NCBI GenBank assembly: GCA_963720725.1
Contig: CAVRGN010000003.1
Coordinates: 186,001 to 250,000, forward strand
Origin: Benzoatithermus sp963720725
GTDB lineage: Bacteria > Pseudomonadota > Alphaproteobacteria > Geminicoccales > Geminicoccaceae
Direction of reading: 5' to 3'
DNA length: 64,000 bases
In this document: positions 13,241-21,266 of the stretch, piece after piece
Numbering within the stretch: position 1 is the first letter of the stretch
Layout: the number at the start of each line of letters is the position of its first letter
The notes under the pieces: generated by a model
What the model was told of the DNA's origin: nothing
The model's database searches: none
What the model saw: the letters and a program-made list of their open reading frames with translations, nothing else
Program-made: the position numbers and the translations under genes

Positions 13241-13903
13241 ATGACCATCCGCATCAACGACACGGCTCCCGACTTCGAGGCCGAGACGACGCAGGGCCGG
13301 ATCCGCTTCCACGACTGGATCGGCGACGGCTGGGCTGTCCTGTTCTCGCACCCCAAGGACTTCACGCCGGTCTGCACCACCGAGCTCGGCGAGATGGCCA
13401 GGATCAAGCCCGAGTTCGACAAGCGGGGTGTGAAGATCATCGGCATCAGCGTCGATCCGATCGAGGATCATCATCGCTGGATCAAGGACATCGAGGAGAC
13501 GCAGGGCACCGCCCCGAATTACCCGATGATCGGCGACACCGAGCTCAAGATCGCCAAGCTCTACGACATGCTGCCGGCCAGCGCCGGCGACAGTGCTGCC
13601 GGGCGGACGCCCAACGACAACGCGACCGTGCGCAACGTGTTCGTGATCGGGCCCGACAAGAAGATCAGGCTGGTCCTGGTCTACCCGATGTCGACCGGGC
13701 GGAACTTCGACGAGGTGCTGCGGGTGATCGATTCGATGCAGCTCACGGCCAAGCATTCGGTCGCGACCCCGGTCAACTGGACCCCGGGCAAGGACGTGAT
13801 CGTCTTGAACTCGATTCCGACCGAAGAGGCGAAGAAGCGCTTCGCCAAGGGTGTGACCGAGATCAAGCCCTACCTGCGCACCACCCCCGACCCGAGCGTC
13901 TGA
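13241..13903 (+). CDS. 1-Cys peroxiredoxin (Prx6 family)
   Basis: A 220-residue thiol peroxidase that reduces peroxides. The peroxidatic Cys lies in FSHPKDFTPVCTTELGEM (about residue 46) with the usual Pro-Thr-Cys neighbourhood modified to PVCTTE. There is no second resolving Cys in the C-terminal extension. That extension (ATPVNWTPGKDVIVLNSIPT) is diagnostic of the Prx6/1-Cys class. The start ATG 13241 has a good GGGAGA ribosome site. The aldo/keto reductase gene begins 5 bases after the stop, so the two are probably cotranscribed and may serve detoxification together. Confidence 0.92.
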   Translation: MTIRINDTAPDFEAETTQGRIRFHDWIGDGWAVLFSHPKDFTPVCTTELGEMARIKPEFDKRGVKIIGISVDPIEDHHRWIKDIEETQGTAPNYPMIGDTELKIAKLYDMLPASAGDSAAGRTPNDNATVRNVFVIGPDKKIRLVLVYPMSTGRNFDEVLRVIDSMQLTAKHSVATPVNWTPGKDVIVLNSIPTEEAKKRFAKGVTEIKPYLRTTPDPSV

Positions 13904-13908
13904 GCGAC

Positions 13909-14751
13909 GTGGCTCCGGTGCGTACCCTCACATTGCCAAGCGGCGAGGCGGTGCCCGTCCTCGGCCAGGGCAGCTGGGGCATGGGCGAGTCGTCTGCCGC
14001 CCGCCCCGCCGAGATGCGAGCGCTGCGCCATGGGCTCGATCTCGGCCTGAGCCTGATCGACACGGCGGAGATGTACGGCGAAGGCGGTGCGGAGGAAGTG
14101 GTCGGTGCGGCGGTTCAGGGCCGTCGCGACGCCGTGTTCCTGGTCAGCAAGGTCTACCCGCACCATGCGTCGGCGCGCGGCACGGTCGAGGCCTGCGAGC
14201 GCAGCCTGAAGCGGCTGGGCACCGACCGGATCGACCTCTATCTGCTGCACTGGCGCGGTGCCTACCCGCTCGCGGAGACGGTGGCCGCGTTCGAGCGGCT
14301 GCAGCGCGACGGCAAGATCCGCCATTGGGGCGTGAGCAATCTCGACGCCGACGAGATGGCCGAGCTGGCCGGGGTGCCGGGCGGCAGCGCCTGCGCCGCG
14401 AACCAGGTGCTCTACAACCCACAGCGGCGCGGGATCGAGTGGGACCTGCTCCCATGGTGCCGCGAACGGGGCATGCCGGTCATGGCCTACAGTCCGATCG
14501 AGCAGGGTCGGCTGCGCACCGCAGGTGCTCTGGGCGACATCGGACAAAAGCACGGCTGCAGTCCGTTCCAGGTGGCACTCGCCTGGATGCTGGCGCAGCC
14601 GGGCGTGCTGGCGATCCCCAAGGCCGCCCGGCCCGAACATGTCGAGGCGAACGCGGGCGCGCTCGCCGTGACGCTGTCGGCCGAGGACCTCGCCGCGATC
14701 GACGCCGAGTTCCCGCCGCCGCGGCGCAAGCAGCGGCTCGCCATGCTTTGA
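13909..14751 (+). CDS. Aldo/keto reductase
   Basis: A 280-residue (alpha/beta)8-barrel NADPH-dependent oxidoreductase. The substrate-side Asp and Tyr are in SLIDTAEMYGEGGAEEVVG, the catalytic Lys in VFLVSKVYPHHAS, and the NADP-binding end is AIPKAARPEHVEANAGAL. The opening LPSGEAVPVLGQGSWGMGE resembles E. coli YeaE, a methylglyoxal reductase, but substrate cannot be fixed. The start is taken as GTG 13909, five bases after the peroxiredoxin stop. Confidence 0.9.
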   Translation: MAPVRTLTLPSGEAVPVLGQGSWGMGESSAARPAEMRALRHGLDLGLSLIDTAEMYGEGGAEEVVGAAVQGRRDAVFLVSKVYPHHASARGTVEACERSLKRLGTDRIDLYLLHWRGAYPLAETVAAFERLQRDGKIRHWGVSNLDADEMAELAGVPGGSACAANQVLYNPQRRGIEWDLLPWCRERGMPVMAYSPIEQGRLRTAGALGDIGQKHGCSPFQVALAWMLAQPGVLAIPKAARPEHVEANAGALAVTLSAEDLAAIDAEFPPPRRKQRLAML

Positions 14752-14821
14752 GCTGCCGCCCTCACGCGATTGCCGCCATGGCGCGCTAGGACGCGGCGGG
14801 GAACATCCTGTCCGGTCCGGT

Positions 14822-14960
14822 CTCCTGATAGAGGTGGCGGACCTTGTCGGCCGCGCCACGGGTGCCGACCCGGACCTGATCATCGCCGCCCTGTGTCACG
14901 ACACGATCGAGGACACCGCCCTTGCGGCAGCCGACCCGACATCGCTTTCCGCCAGCGCGT
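14822..14960 (+). pseudogene. Remnant of a SpoT/MESH1-like HD hydrolase
   Basis: A short rightward stretch reads LLIEVADLVGRATGADPDLI followed by IAALCHDTIEDTALA. This matches the HD metal-binding core (HD...ED) of RelA/SpoT-type or MESH1-like ppGpp hydrolases. The N-terminal part before it and the domain after it are missing, and the frame runs into unrelated sequence. It is read as a gene fragment with no start and no function. The 273-base gap between the reductase and the phosphatase holds nothing else. Confidence 0.5.
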
Positions 14961-15024
14961 CGTCGGCGTCGAGATCGACCACCGCTACCAGTGCATTCAC
15001 GCCGACGACACCGCGTGAGGACGG

Positions 15025-15909
15025 TCAGGCGCTGGCGGCGAGCTGGAGCCCGGGTGCGGGCGCCAGCGCCTCCGGCGCGGAGAAGCGACGCTTCTGGCTC
15101 AGGCCCGGCAGCCGCTTGAATGCCTTCAGCTTGGGCTCGCTGGTCACGCAGACAAAGCGCAGCCGATCGTGCTCGACCTGGAGCGCACTGAGCACGCCGG
15201 TGCGGTAGGTGCCGCTGTCGACCGCGATCCGGTGCGGCAGCACCTCGGGACCACGGATGGTATGGCCGTGTATGGCGGTGAACGGGTGCCGCCACCCCTT
15301 TCCGGCGAGGAACGGCTCGCGCAGCCACATGAGGTCGCGCCGCGAATTCTCCGCCAGCGGCTGCGACGGGCTGATGCCGGCATGCACGCAGACATAGTCG
15401 CCGACGACATGCGAGGGCTGGATGCGGCGCAGCAGGCTTATCACCTCTGGCCCGGCCCGCGAACGCGCCCGGGCCGCGAGATCGCCCGGATCGCGGTTGA
15501 GGACCTCCGCCCGCCGAATGCCCAGCTCGGCCAATGTCGTTTGACCACCATTGCCGCACCAGGTCTTCAGGGCCTCGAGCTCAGGCCGCTCTGCCAGCAG
15601 GAACTCGATCAGGTAATGGTCGTGATTGCCGCACAGGGTGTGGACCGGAACGCCGAGCGAGCGCTCGAGCCCGATCAGCCGGCGGAGAGTCCCCAGGCTG
15701 TCGGGGCCCCGGTCGACGTAGTCGCCCAGCAGGACCAAGTCGCAGGCAAGCCCCGAGGCCCGGGCTTCGGCGATCTCCGGCTGAAGCCGTTCCAGCAGGG
15801 CGTCCAGATGTTCGCGATGACCATGAACGTCGCCCACGGCGAACAGCATGCCGCCGACCAAGGCTTGTGGCGCCTTTTCCCAGGCCGAGCAGAAGGAATA
15901 GAGCATCAT
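15025..15909 (-). CDS. Serine/threonine protein phosphatase-like metallophosphoesterase
   Basis: A calcineurin-fold phosphatase with all PPP-family blocks: GDVHGH (about residues 26-31), GDYVDRGPDS, GNHDHYLIEF, and later VCVHAGISP and IHGHT for the last metal ligands. Bacterial relatives include PrpA/B and ApaH-like enzymes. At 294 residues the C-terminus (KLKAFKRLPGLSQKRRFSAP onward) is slightly long. Two starts are possible, ATG 15909 or the internal ATG 15849 directly before FAVGDVHGH. The substrate (phosphoprotein or dinucleotide) cannot be told from sequence. Confidence 0.85.
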   Translation of the reverse strand: MMLYSFCSAWEKAPQALVGGMLFAVGDVHGHREHLDALLERLQPEIAEARASGLACDLVLLGDYVDRGPDSLGTLRRLIGLERSLGVPVHTLCGNHDHYLIEFLLAERPELEALKTWCGNGGQTTLAELGIRRAEVLNRDPGDLAARARSRAGPEVISLLRRIQPSHVVGDYVCVHAGISPSQPLAENSRRDLMWLREPFLAGKGWRHPFTAIHGHTIRGPEVLPHRIAVDSGTYRTGVLSALQVEHDRLRFVCVTSEPKLKAFKRLPGLSQKRRFSAPEALAPAPGLQLAASA

Positions 15910-16080
15910 GGCCGGCCGCGCCTCGCAGGCAGAACCCTCTACGGAACAACCTCCGTCCGCCGGAGTGGCTCCGCTTCATTCTCCTCCTGGGCAACGCGGC
16001 CCTGACCTGTAGGCGTCTATCTGTTTGCCCGCCGAGCGACTAGCATAAACGGCCATGAACAGTATTTCGGAACGGCACGC

Positions 16081-16263
16081 GTGACTTCCACGCTACTCAC
16101 GCCCGGCGCCCAGGTGCGAAATCCTGCCCGTCCCGACTGGGGCGTGGGGCAAGTCCAGTCGGCTGTCGGAACGCGCGTGACGGTCAATTTCGAGCATGCC
16201 GGCAAGCAGGCGCTCGATATCCGGCACGTGGCGCTGGAGATCGTGACGCCGGCGCGATCCTAG
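16081..16263 (+). CDS. DUF3553 small protein
   Basis: A 60-residue protein starting at GTG 16081. It contains PGAQVRNPARPDWGVGQVQS and RVTVNFEHAGKQAL, the DUF3553 signature (a small SH3-like beta barrel also found as a C-terminal module of some UvrD-type helicases). Free-standing copies are common in alphaproteobacteria and have no assigned function. It converges on the PHA-depolymerase-like gene, whose end overlaps by 4 bases. Confidence 0.8.
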   Translation: MTSTLLTPGAQVRNPARPDWGVGQVQSAVGTRVTVNFEHAGKQALDIRHVALEIVTPARS

Positions 16264-17423
16264 TCCGCCAGCTCGGCGTGGAATCGCCGCAGCTCTGGCG
16301 CCACGCCGGCGAGAAAGCCGGGCCCGGTGAACAGGTCGTGGTGGCTTGCACCCGGAACCGTCACCGTCCGTACCGACGCCAGATGCTCGGCCAGCGCATG
16401 GGTCTGACCACGTCCGATCAGGTCGTCGCCGCCGGCTTCGACCGTGAGCACCGGGACCTCGCCGATGGAGCCGACCGCGTGGCCGACACCGGCGAGGACC
16501 AACGCGTCGCCGAGCCACGGCGAGCGGTCGAGCGCCCAGCCCAGCATGTCCACGAACAGCTCGCCCGGCACGTCGAGCAGGCTGTGCAGGTCGTCGTGCT
16601 GCCGCTCATAGGCACCTTCCTGCCCGGTCGCGATCTCACGCATCAGCCCTTGCTGCACCTCCGAGTAGAGGCCCGGGCTGGCCATCCCGTAGGCCAGAAG
16701 CTGGAGCAGGGCGGGGTAGACGCGCCGGCCCGCCCCCGGATGCCTGGGTCCGACCTCGCTGGTCAGGCTGGTCGCGAGCAGCTCGCGCGGCCAGGGAGCC
16801 AGCGCCTGCTGGAGCGGCGTCGGCGACACGCGCGGATCAAGCTGGCAGCCGAGGAAGGCGAGGCTCGCCGGGGTGAGGGCTGGGAGTTCGGCGGCCAGCA
16901 ACGCGGCGCTCGCGAGCGCCGCCGGACCGGATTGCGACAGCGCCACCCAGTGAGCGGGCGCGCGCCACAAGGCGGCCGCCTCGGCACAGATCGCCACCTG
17001 ATCGGCGAGACCGAAGCCACCAGCGTCCAGCGGAACCAATCGGCCGTCGATCCAGTCGGTGACCACGACCTCGCCCAAAGTCACCAGCACGGTCAGCAAC
17101 GGGCTGACCACCGCCGCGGCATAGCCTGAATGCGGCGCAAGAAGGACGATGCGGCGGCGTGGCCCGTCCGGCCGCCACAGCCGGACGAGACGGACAAAGG
17201 GCGTGACCGCCAGCACCTCGCTCTCGACCGGGAACGGCGAGTCGCGCACGACCGCATCCTCGACCGGCCGGAAGCCCACCTCCGCTGCGGCCAGCGTGCG
17301 GCCAATGAGCTCGCGCGAGGGATGGAGGGCCTGGTCCAAGGGCATGGCCAGGGTGGCGAGGCGCGCTGTCGCCAGCCATGCCTCCAGGCCGGCGCGGTGC
17401 CAGTCGAGCCAGGGATAGAGCAC
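16260..17423 (-). CDS. Polyhydroxyalkanoate depolymerase-like hydrolase (PhaZ family)
   Basis: A 387-residue alpha/beta hydrolase resembling intracellular PHA depolymerases: the opening LYPWLDWHRAG, VTPFVRLVRLWRPDGP, VTDWIDGRLVPLDAGGF, and the C-terminal triad residues in EAGGDDLIGRGQT (Asp) and PGASHHDLFTGP (His). In classic PhaZ the nucleophile is Cys in a VCQP context. Here the aligned segment is HWVALSQSGPAAL, so the Cys position (about residue 163) is Ser. It would release hydroxyacyl units from storage polymer in the cytoplasm if the family role is kept. The start GTG 17423 is 10 bases after the alaS stop, suggesting transcription from alaS. A longer ATG at 17525 would overlap alaS and adds an unlikely Arg-rich leader. 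Confidence 0.75.
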   Translation of the reverse strand: MLYPWLDWHRAGLEAWLATARLATLAMPLDQALHPSRELIGRTLAAAEVGFRPVEDAVVRDSPFPVESEVLAVTPFVRLVRLWRPDGPRRRIVLLAPHSGYAAAVVSPLLTVLVTLGEVVVTDWIDGRLVPLDAGGFGLADQVAICAEAAALWRAPAHWVALSQSGPAALASAALLAAELPALTPASLAFLGCQLDPRVSPTPLQQALAPWPRELLATSLTSEVGPRHPGAGRRVYPALLQLLAYGMASPGLYSEVQQGLMREIATGQEGAYERQHDDLHSLLDVPGELFVDMLGWALDRSPWLGDALVLAGVGHAVGSIGEVPVLTVEAGGDDLIGRGQTHALAEHLASVRTVTVPGASHHDLFTGPGFLAGVAPELRRFHAELAD

Positions 17424-17433
17424 CGGATCGGGC

Positions 17434-20070
17434 CTAGCCTGCCAGCCCCGCCTCGATCGCCGCCAGCGCCGCCCCCGCTCGAGCGCCTTCGGGGCCACCG
17501 CCTTGGGCGAAGTCGCGCCGCCCACCGCCGCCGGCGCCGCCGACCGCGGCCACGCCGCGCTTGACCAGCGCCACCGCGTCGATGCTGGAGGCGAGGTCTT
17601 CGGTGACGCTGACCACGACCGCGGCCTTGCCCTCGTTGACGCTGACCAGGGCTACCACGCCCGAGCCCAGCTCCTGCTTGATCGCGTCGGCGGTGCCGCG
17701 CAGCTCCTTGGCCGGCACGCCCTCAAGCGTGCGGGCGGCGAACTTCACCTGGCCCACCTGCTTGAAGCCGTTGGCGGACTGGCCGCCGCCGACCGCGATC
17801 TTCCGGCGCAAATCGGCGGCCTCGCGTTCGAGCCGGCGCCGCTCCTCCACCAGTGCCTCCAGCCGGGCGGGCAGGTCGGCGGGCGCGGTCTTGAGGCTCT
17901 GTGCCAGGCTCTCCAGGAGGTCGTGCTCGCGGCGGGCCTCGGCGTAGGCCAGCTCACCGGTGACCGCCTCCACCCGCCGGACGCCGGCGGCAACCGCACT
18001 CTCGGCGGTGATGCGGAACAGCGCGATGTCGCCGGTGCGGCGGACATGGGTGCCGCCGCAAAGCTCCACCGAGTAGGTGTGGCCGTCCTCGCCCAGGCCC
18101 ATCGAGACCACGCGGACCTCGTCGCCATACTTCTCGCCGAACAGCGCCATGGCGCCGGAGCCGATGGCGTCGTCGCGCGACATGATCCGCACGGAGGCCT
18201 CGTCGTTGCGGCGCAGGAAGTGGTTGACCTCGGCCTCGACGGTGCGGATCTCGTCCGGCGTCATCGGCCTGGGCTGGCTGAAGTCGAAGCGCAGCCGGTC
18301 GGGCGCGACCAGCGAGCCCTTCTGCGCCACATGGCCGCCGAGATGGCGGCGCAGGGCGGCGTGGAGCAGGTGGGTGGCCGAATGGGCGCGACGGATGCGG
18401 TCGCGGCGCGCGGCGTCGGCCGCGAGCTCGACGGAGTCGCCGATTGAGAGTGGACCGCCCTCAAGCGTGCCGATGTGAATCCACAGGTCGCCCAGCCGCT
18501 TTTGGGTGTCGTTGACCCGGACCACGGCGTCGCCGGCCCGGATCGTGCCGGTGTCGCCGATCTGGCCGCCCGATTCGCCGTAGAACGGGGTCTGGTTGGT
18601 GACGACCGTGACCGGGCCCGGCGCCGCACGGTCCACCGTCTTGCCATCGACCACCAGCGCCTTGACCACGCCCTCGGCGTGGGTGGTGGCGTAGCCCAGA
18701 AACTCGGTGGCGCCCGTGCTCTCGCGCAGGTCGAACCAGATCGGGTCGACGGCGGACTCGCCGGAGCCCTTCCAGGCGGCGCGGGCGGCCTCGCGCTGGC
18801 GAGCCATGGCGGCGTCGAAGCCGTCCGTGTCGACGCTCCGGCCCTGGGCGCGCAGCGCATCCTGGGTCAGGTCGAGCGGAAAGCCATAGGTGTCGTAGAG
18901 CTTGAACGCGACCTCGCCGGCAAGCGGGGCGCCCGCCGCAAGGCTGCCGGTCTCCTCGTCGAGCAGGCGCAGGCCGCGCTCGAGCGTGCGGCGGAAGCTG
19001 GTCTCCTCGAGCTTGAGCACTTCGGTGATCAGCGCCTCGGCGCGGACCAGCTCGGGGAACGCCTTGCCCATCTGGTCGATCAGCACCGGCACCATGCGCC
19101 AGAGCAGCGGCTCCTTCGCGCCCAGGAGCTGGGCGTGGCGCATGCCGCGGCGCATGATCCGGCGCAGCACGTAGCCGCGGCCCTCGTTGGCGGGCATGAC
19201 ACCGTCGGCGATCAGGAAAGCGGCGCAGCGCAGATGATCGGCGATCACCTTGTGCGAGGGGCGGCTCGGCCCCTCGGCATGGCCGCCGGTCAGCGCCACC
19301 GAGGCGCCGATCAGGGCCTCGAACACGTCGATGTCGTAATTGTCGGTCTTGCCCTGGAGTACGGCGGCGATGCGCTCGAGGCCCATGCCGGTGTCGATCG
19401 AAGGCCGCGGCAGATCGAGGCGGGTGGCCTTGTCGACCTGCTCGTATTGCATGAAGACCAGGTTCCAGATCTCGACCCAGCGGTCGCCGTCCTCGTCCGG
19501 GCTGCCGGGCGGGCCGCCTGGGATGTGGGCGCCGTGGTCGAAGAAAATCTCCGAGCAGGGGCCGCAAGGGCCGGTGTCGCCCATGGCCCAGAAATTGTCG
19601 GACGTGCCGATGCGGATGATCCGGCGCTCGTCCAGGCCCGCGATCTTGCGCCAGAGGTCGAACGCCTCGTCGTCGCTGGCGTAGACCGTGACCAGGAGCC
19701 GGTCCTTGGGCAGACCGAAATCCTTGGTCAGCAGGTTCCAGGCGAGCTCGACGGCGAGTGGCTTGAAGTAGTCGCCGAAGCTGAAATTGCCCAGCATCTC
19801 GAAGAAGGTGTGGTGCCGGGCGGTGTAGCCGACATTGTCCAGGTCGTTGTGCTTGCCGCCGGCGCGGACGCATTTTTGCGAGGTGGTGGCGCGGCTGTAG
19901 GGCCGCTGCTCGACGCCGGTGAACACGTTCTTGAACTGCACCATGCCGGCGTTGGTGAACATCAAGGTCGGGTCGTTGTGCGGTACCAGCGGCGAGGATG
20001 CCACCACCTCGTGGCCATGCCGGCGGAAATACTCCAGGAACGTCGTGCGGATCTCATTGGCGGTCGGCAT
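17434..20070 (-). CDS. alaS: Alanyl-tRNA synthetase
   Basis: The enzyme that charges tRNA-Ala. It is 878 residues and full length. The class II aminoacylation domain opens with RTTFLEYFRRHGHEVVASSP, then LMFTNAGMVQFKNVFTG and ARHHTFFEMLGNFSFGDYFK. The editing domain has its zinc ligands in AHSATHLLHAALRR (about residue 561) and CGGTHVRRTGD (about 670). The C-terminal C-Ala domain (residues about 760-878) is present. Start ATG 20070, stop TAG. In many alphaproteobacteria alaS directly follows recA. Here recA is also leftward but lies 5.4 kb upstream. Confidence 0.97.
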   Translation of the reverse strand: MPTANEIRTTFLEYFRRHGHEVVASSPLVPHNDPTLMFTNAGMVQFKNVFTGVEQRPYSRATTSQKCVRAGGKHNDLDNVGYTARHHTFFEMLGNFSFGDYFKPLAVELAWNLLTKDFGLPKDRLLVTVYASDDEAFDLWRKIAGLDERRIIRIGTSDNFWAMGDTGPCGPCSEIFFDHGAHIPGGPPGSPDEDGDRWVEIWNLVFMQYEQVDKATRLDLPRPSIDTGMGLERIAAVLQGKTDNYDIDVFEALIGASVALTGGHAEGPSRPSHKVIADHLRCAAFLIADGVMPANEGRGYVLRRIMRRGMRHAQLLGAKEPLLWRMVPVLIDQMGKAFPELVRAEALITEVLKLEETSFRRTLERGLRLLDEETGSLAAGAPLAGEVAFKLYDTYGFPLDLTQDALRAQGRSVDTDGFDAAMARQREAARAAWKGSGESAVDPIWFDLRESTGATEFLGYATTHAEGVVKALVVDGKTVDRAAPGPVTVVTNQTPFYGESGGQIGDTGTIRAGDAVVRVNDTQKRLGDLWIHIGTLEGGPLSIGDSVELAADAARRDRIRRAHSATHLLHAALRRHLGGHVAQKGSLVAPDRLRFDFSQPRPMTPDEIRTVEAEVNHFLRRNDEASVRIMSRDDAIGSGAMALFGEKYGDEVRVVSMGLGEDGHTYSVELCGGTHVRRTGDIALFRITAESAVAAGVRRVEAVTGELAYAEARREHDLLESLAQSLKTAPADLPARLEALVEERRRLEREAADLRRKIAVGGGQSANGFKQVGQVKFAARTLEGVPAKELRGTADAIKQELGSGVVALVSVNEGKAAVVVSVTEDLASSIDAVALVKRGVAAVGGAGGGGRRDFAQGGGPEGARAGAALAAIEAGLAG

Positions 20071-20223
20071 GTTTCGACTATCCGGCGGCTCCGGTTATCG
20101 CGCGACCGAGCGCCCGGTTCCCTTGATGTTGCAGACGATGCGACGTGCGGGGCGAGATATACGGTGGCAAGGGGCGCCACGCCAGTGGTGCGGGCACGGG
20201 CGCGAGCGAAGGGGGGAAGCAGC

Positions 20224-21197
20224 ATGAGCAAGATGTTCTAGGCGGTCCGGGTCCTGGCGGCGGCCATGTCCACGGCGACCGCCGGGATGGCGTGGGCGGC
20301 GCCATCCACGATCACCATCCCCGGCGAGCGGGTGTTTCCGGAGAGCGTCACCTCGACGTCCGACGGGACGCTCTATGTCGGCAGCATCGTCGAGGGCGGC
20401 ATCCGGCCCGCCCCGCCGGGTGCCGACGAGGCGACGCCCTGGATCGAGCCCGCGGCGCACGGCACGCGCTCGATCTTCGGCGTACTGGCCGACGAGGGGA
20501 CGGGCACGCTGTGGGCATGCTCGAACGACGTGTCCGGGCTGGGCATCCCGAGCCCAGGCGACGCACCGGGCAGCTCGCTCAAGGCCTTCGACCTCGCTAC
20601 CGGCGACCTCAAGAGCAGCGCCGCACTGCCCGGCGAGCACCCTTCTGCAACCAAATCGCGATCGCACCGGACGGCCGGGTCTACGTCGCCGACACCTTGG
20701 CCTCCCGCGTGCTGCGCCTCACATCGGACAGGATGGGGTTCGAGGTCTGGACGGCGGACCAGCAGCTGACACCCGAACCCGGCACCGGAGGAGCGGACGG
20801 ACTGGTGTTCGGTAGCGATGGGGCGCTCTACCTCACCCTCTTCAACAAGGGCGAGCTGTTCCGGATCACGGTCGAGCCCGACGGCACGGCCGGCGATGTG
20901 GCCAGCCTCGCGCCATCGCGGCCGCTGATCCTGCCCGACGCGCTCCGGCTGCTCGAGGATGGCCGGTTCCTCCCGGTGGAGGGCGGCGGCAAGCTCGATA
21001 TCGTCACGATGGACGGCGACCAAGCCCGGATCGACACGGTCGCCGAAGGACTCAACGGCCCGGTGTCGGTAGCGCGGGTCGACGACACCGCCTGGGTCGC
21101 GGAGGGGCAGCTCGGCATGCTGTTCGACCCGGCGCTGAAGGATCAGGTGCCCGAGCTGCCGTTCCGCATTATCGCCGTGCCGCTCCCAGGACGCTAG
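20224..21197 (+). pseudogene. Exported SMP-30/gluconolactonase-like beta-propeller, interrupted
   Basis: ATG 20224 has a purine-rich ribosome site, but codon 6 is TAG (20239-20241). The frame then continues as a clean signal peptide (AVRVLAAAMSTATAGMAWA) and a propeller (SDGTLYVGSIVEGGIRPAPP, IFGVLADEGTGTLWACSNDV). Near 20640 one base is lost in CCCTT and the remainder (NQIAIAPDGRVYVADTLASR, LVFGSDGALYLTLFNKGELF) follows in another frame. Relatives are secreted or periplasmic SMP-30-like proteins of unclear substrate. An alternative start at ATG 20266 would keep only a truncated signal peptide. Two lesions make it likely non-functional unless they are sequence errors. Confidence 0.7.
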
Positions 21198-21266
21198 CGG
21201 CACGGATCAGACCCGCCGGCCGGTCCACGGGCGAACCGTCACCCGCACGGCCTCGGCCGGCGGCGT

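Noticed and set aside
18475..20241. A 588-codon open frame antisense to alaS
   Set aside because: High-GC third-position shadow; no conserved protein, and alaS on the other strand is unmistakable.
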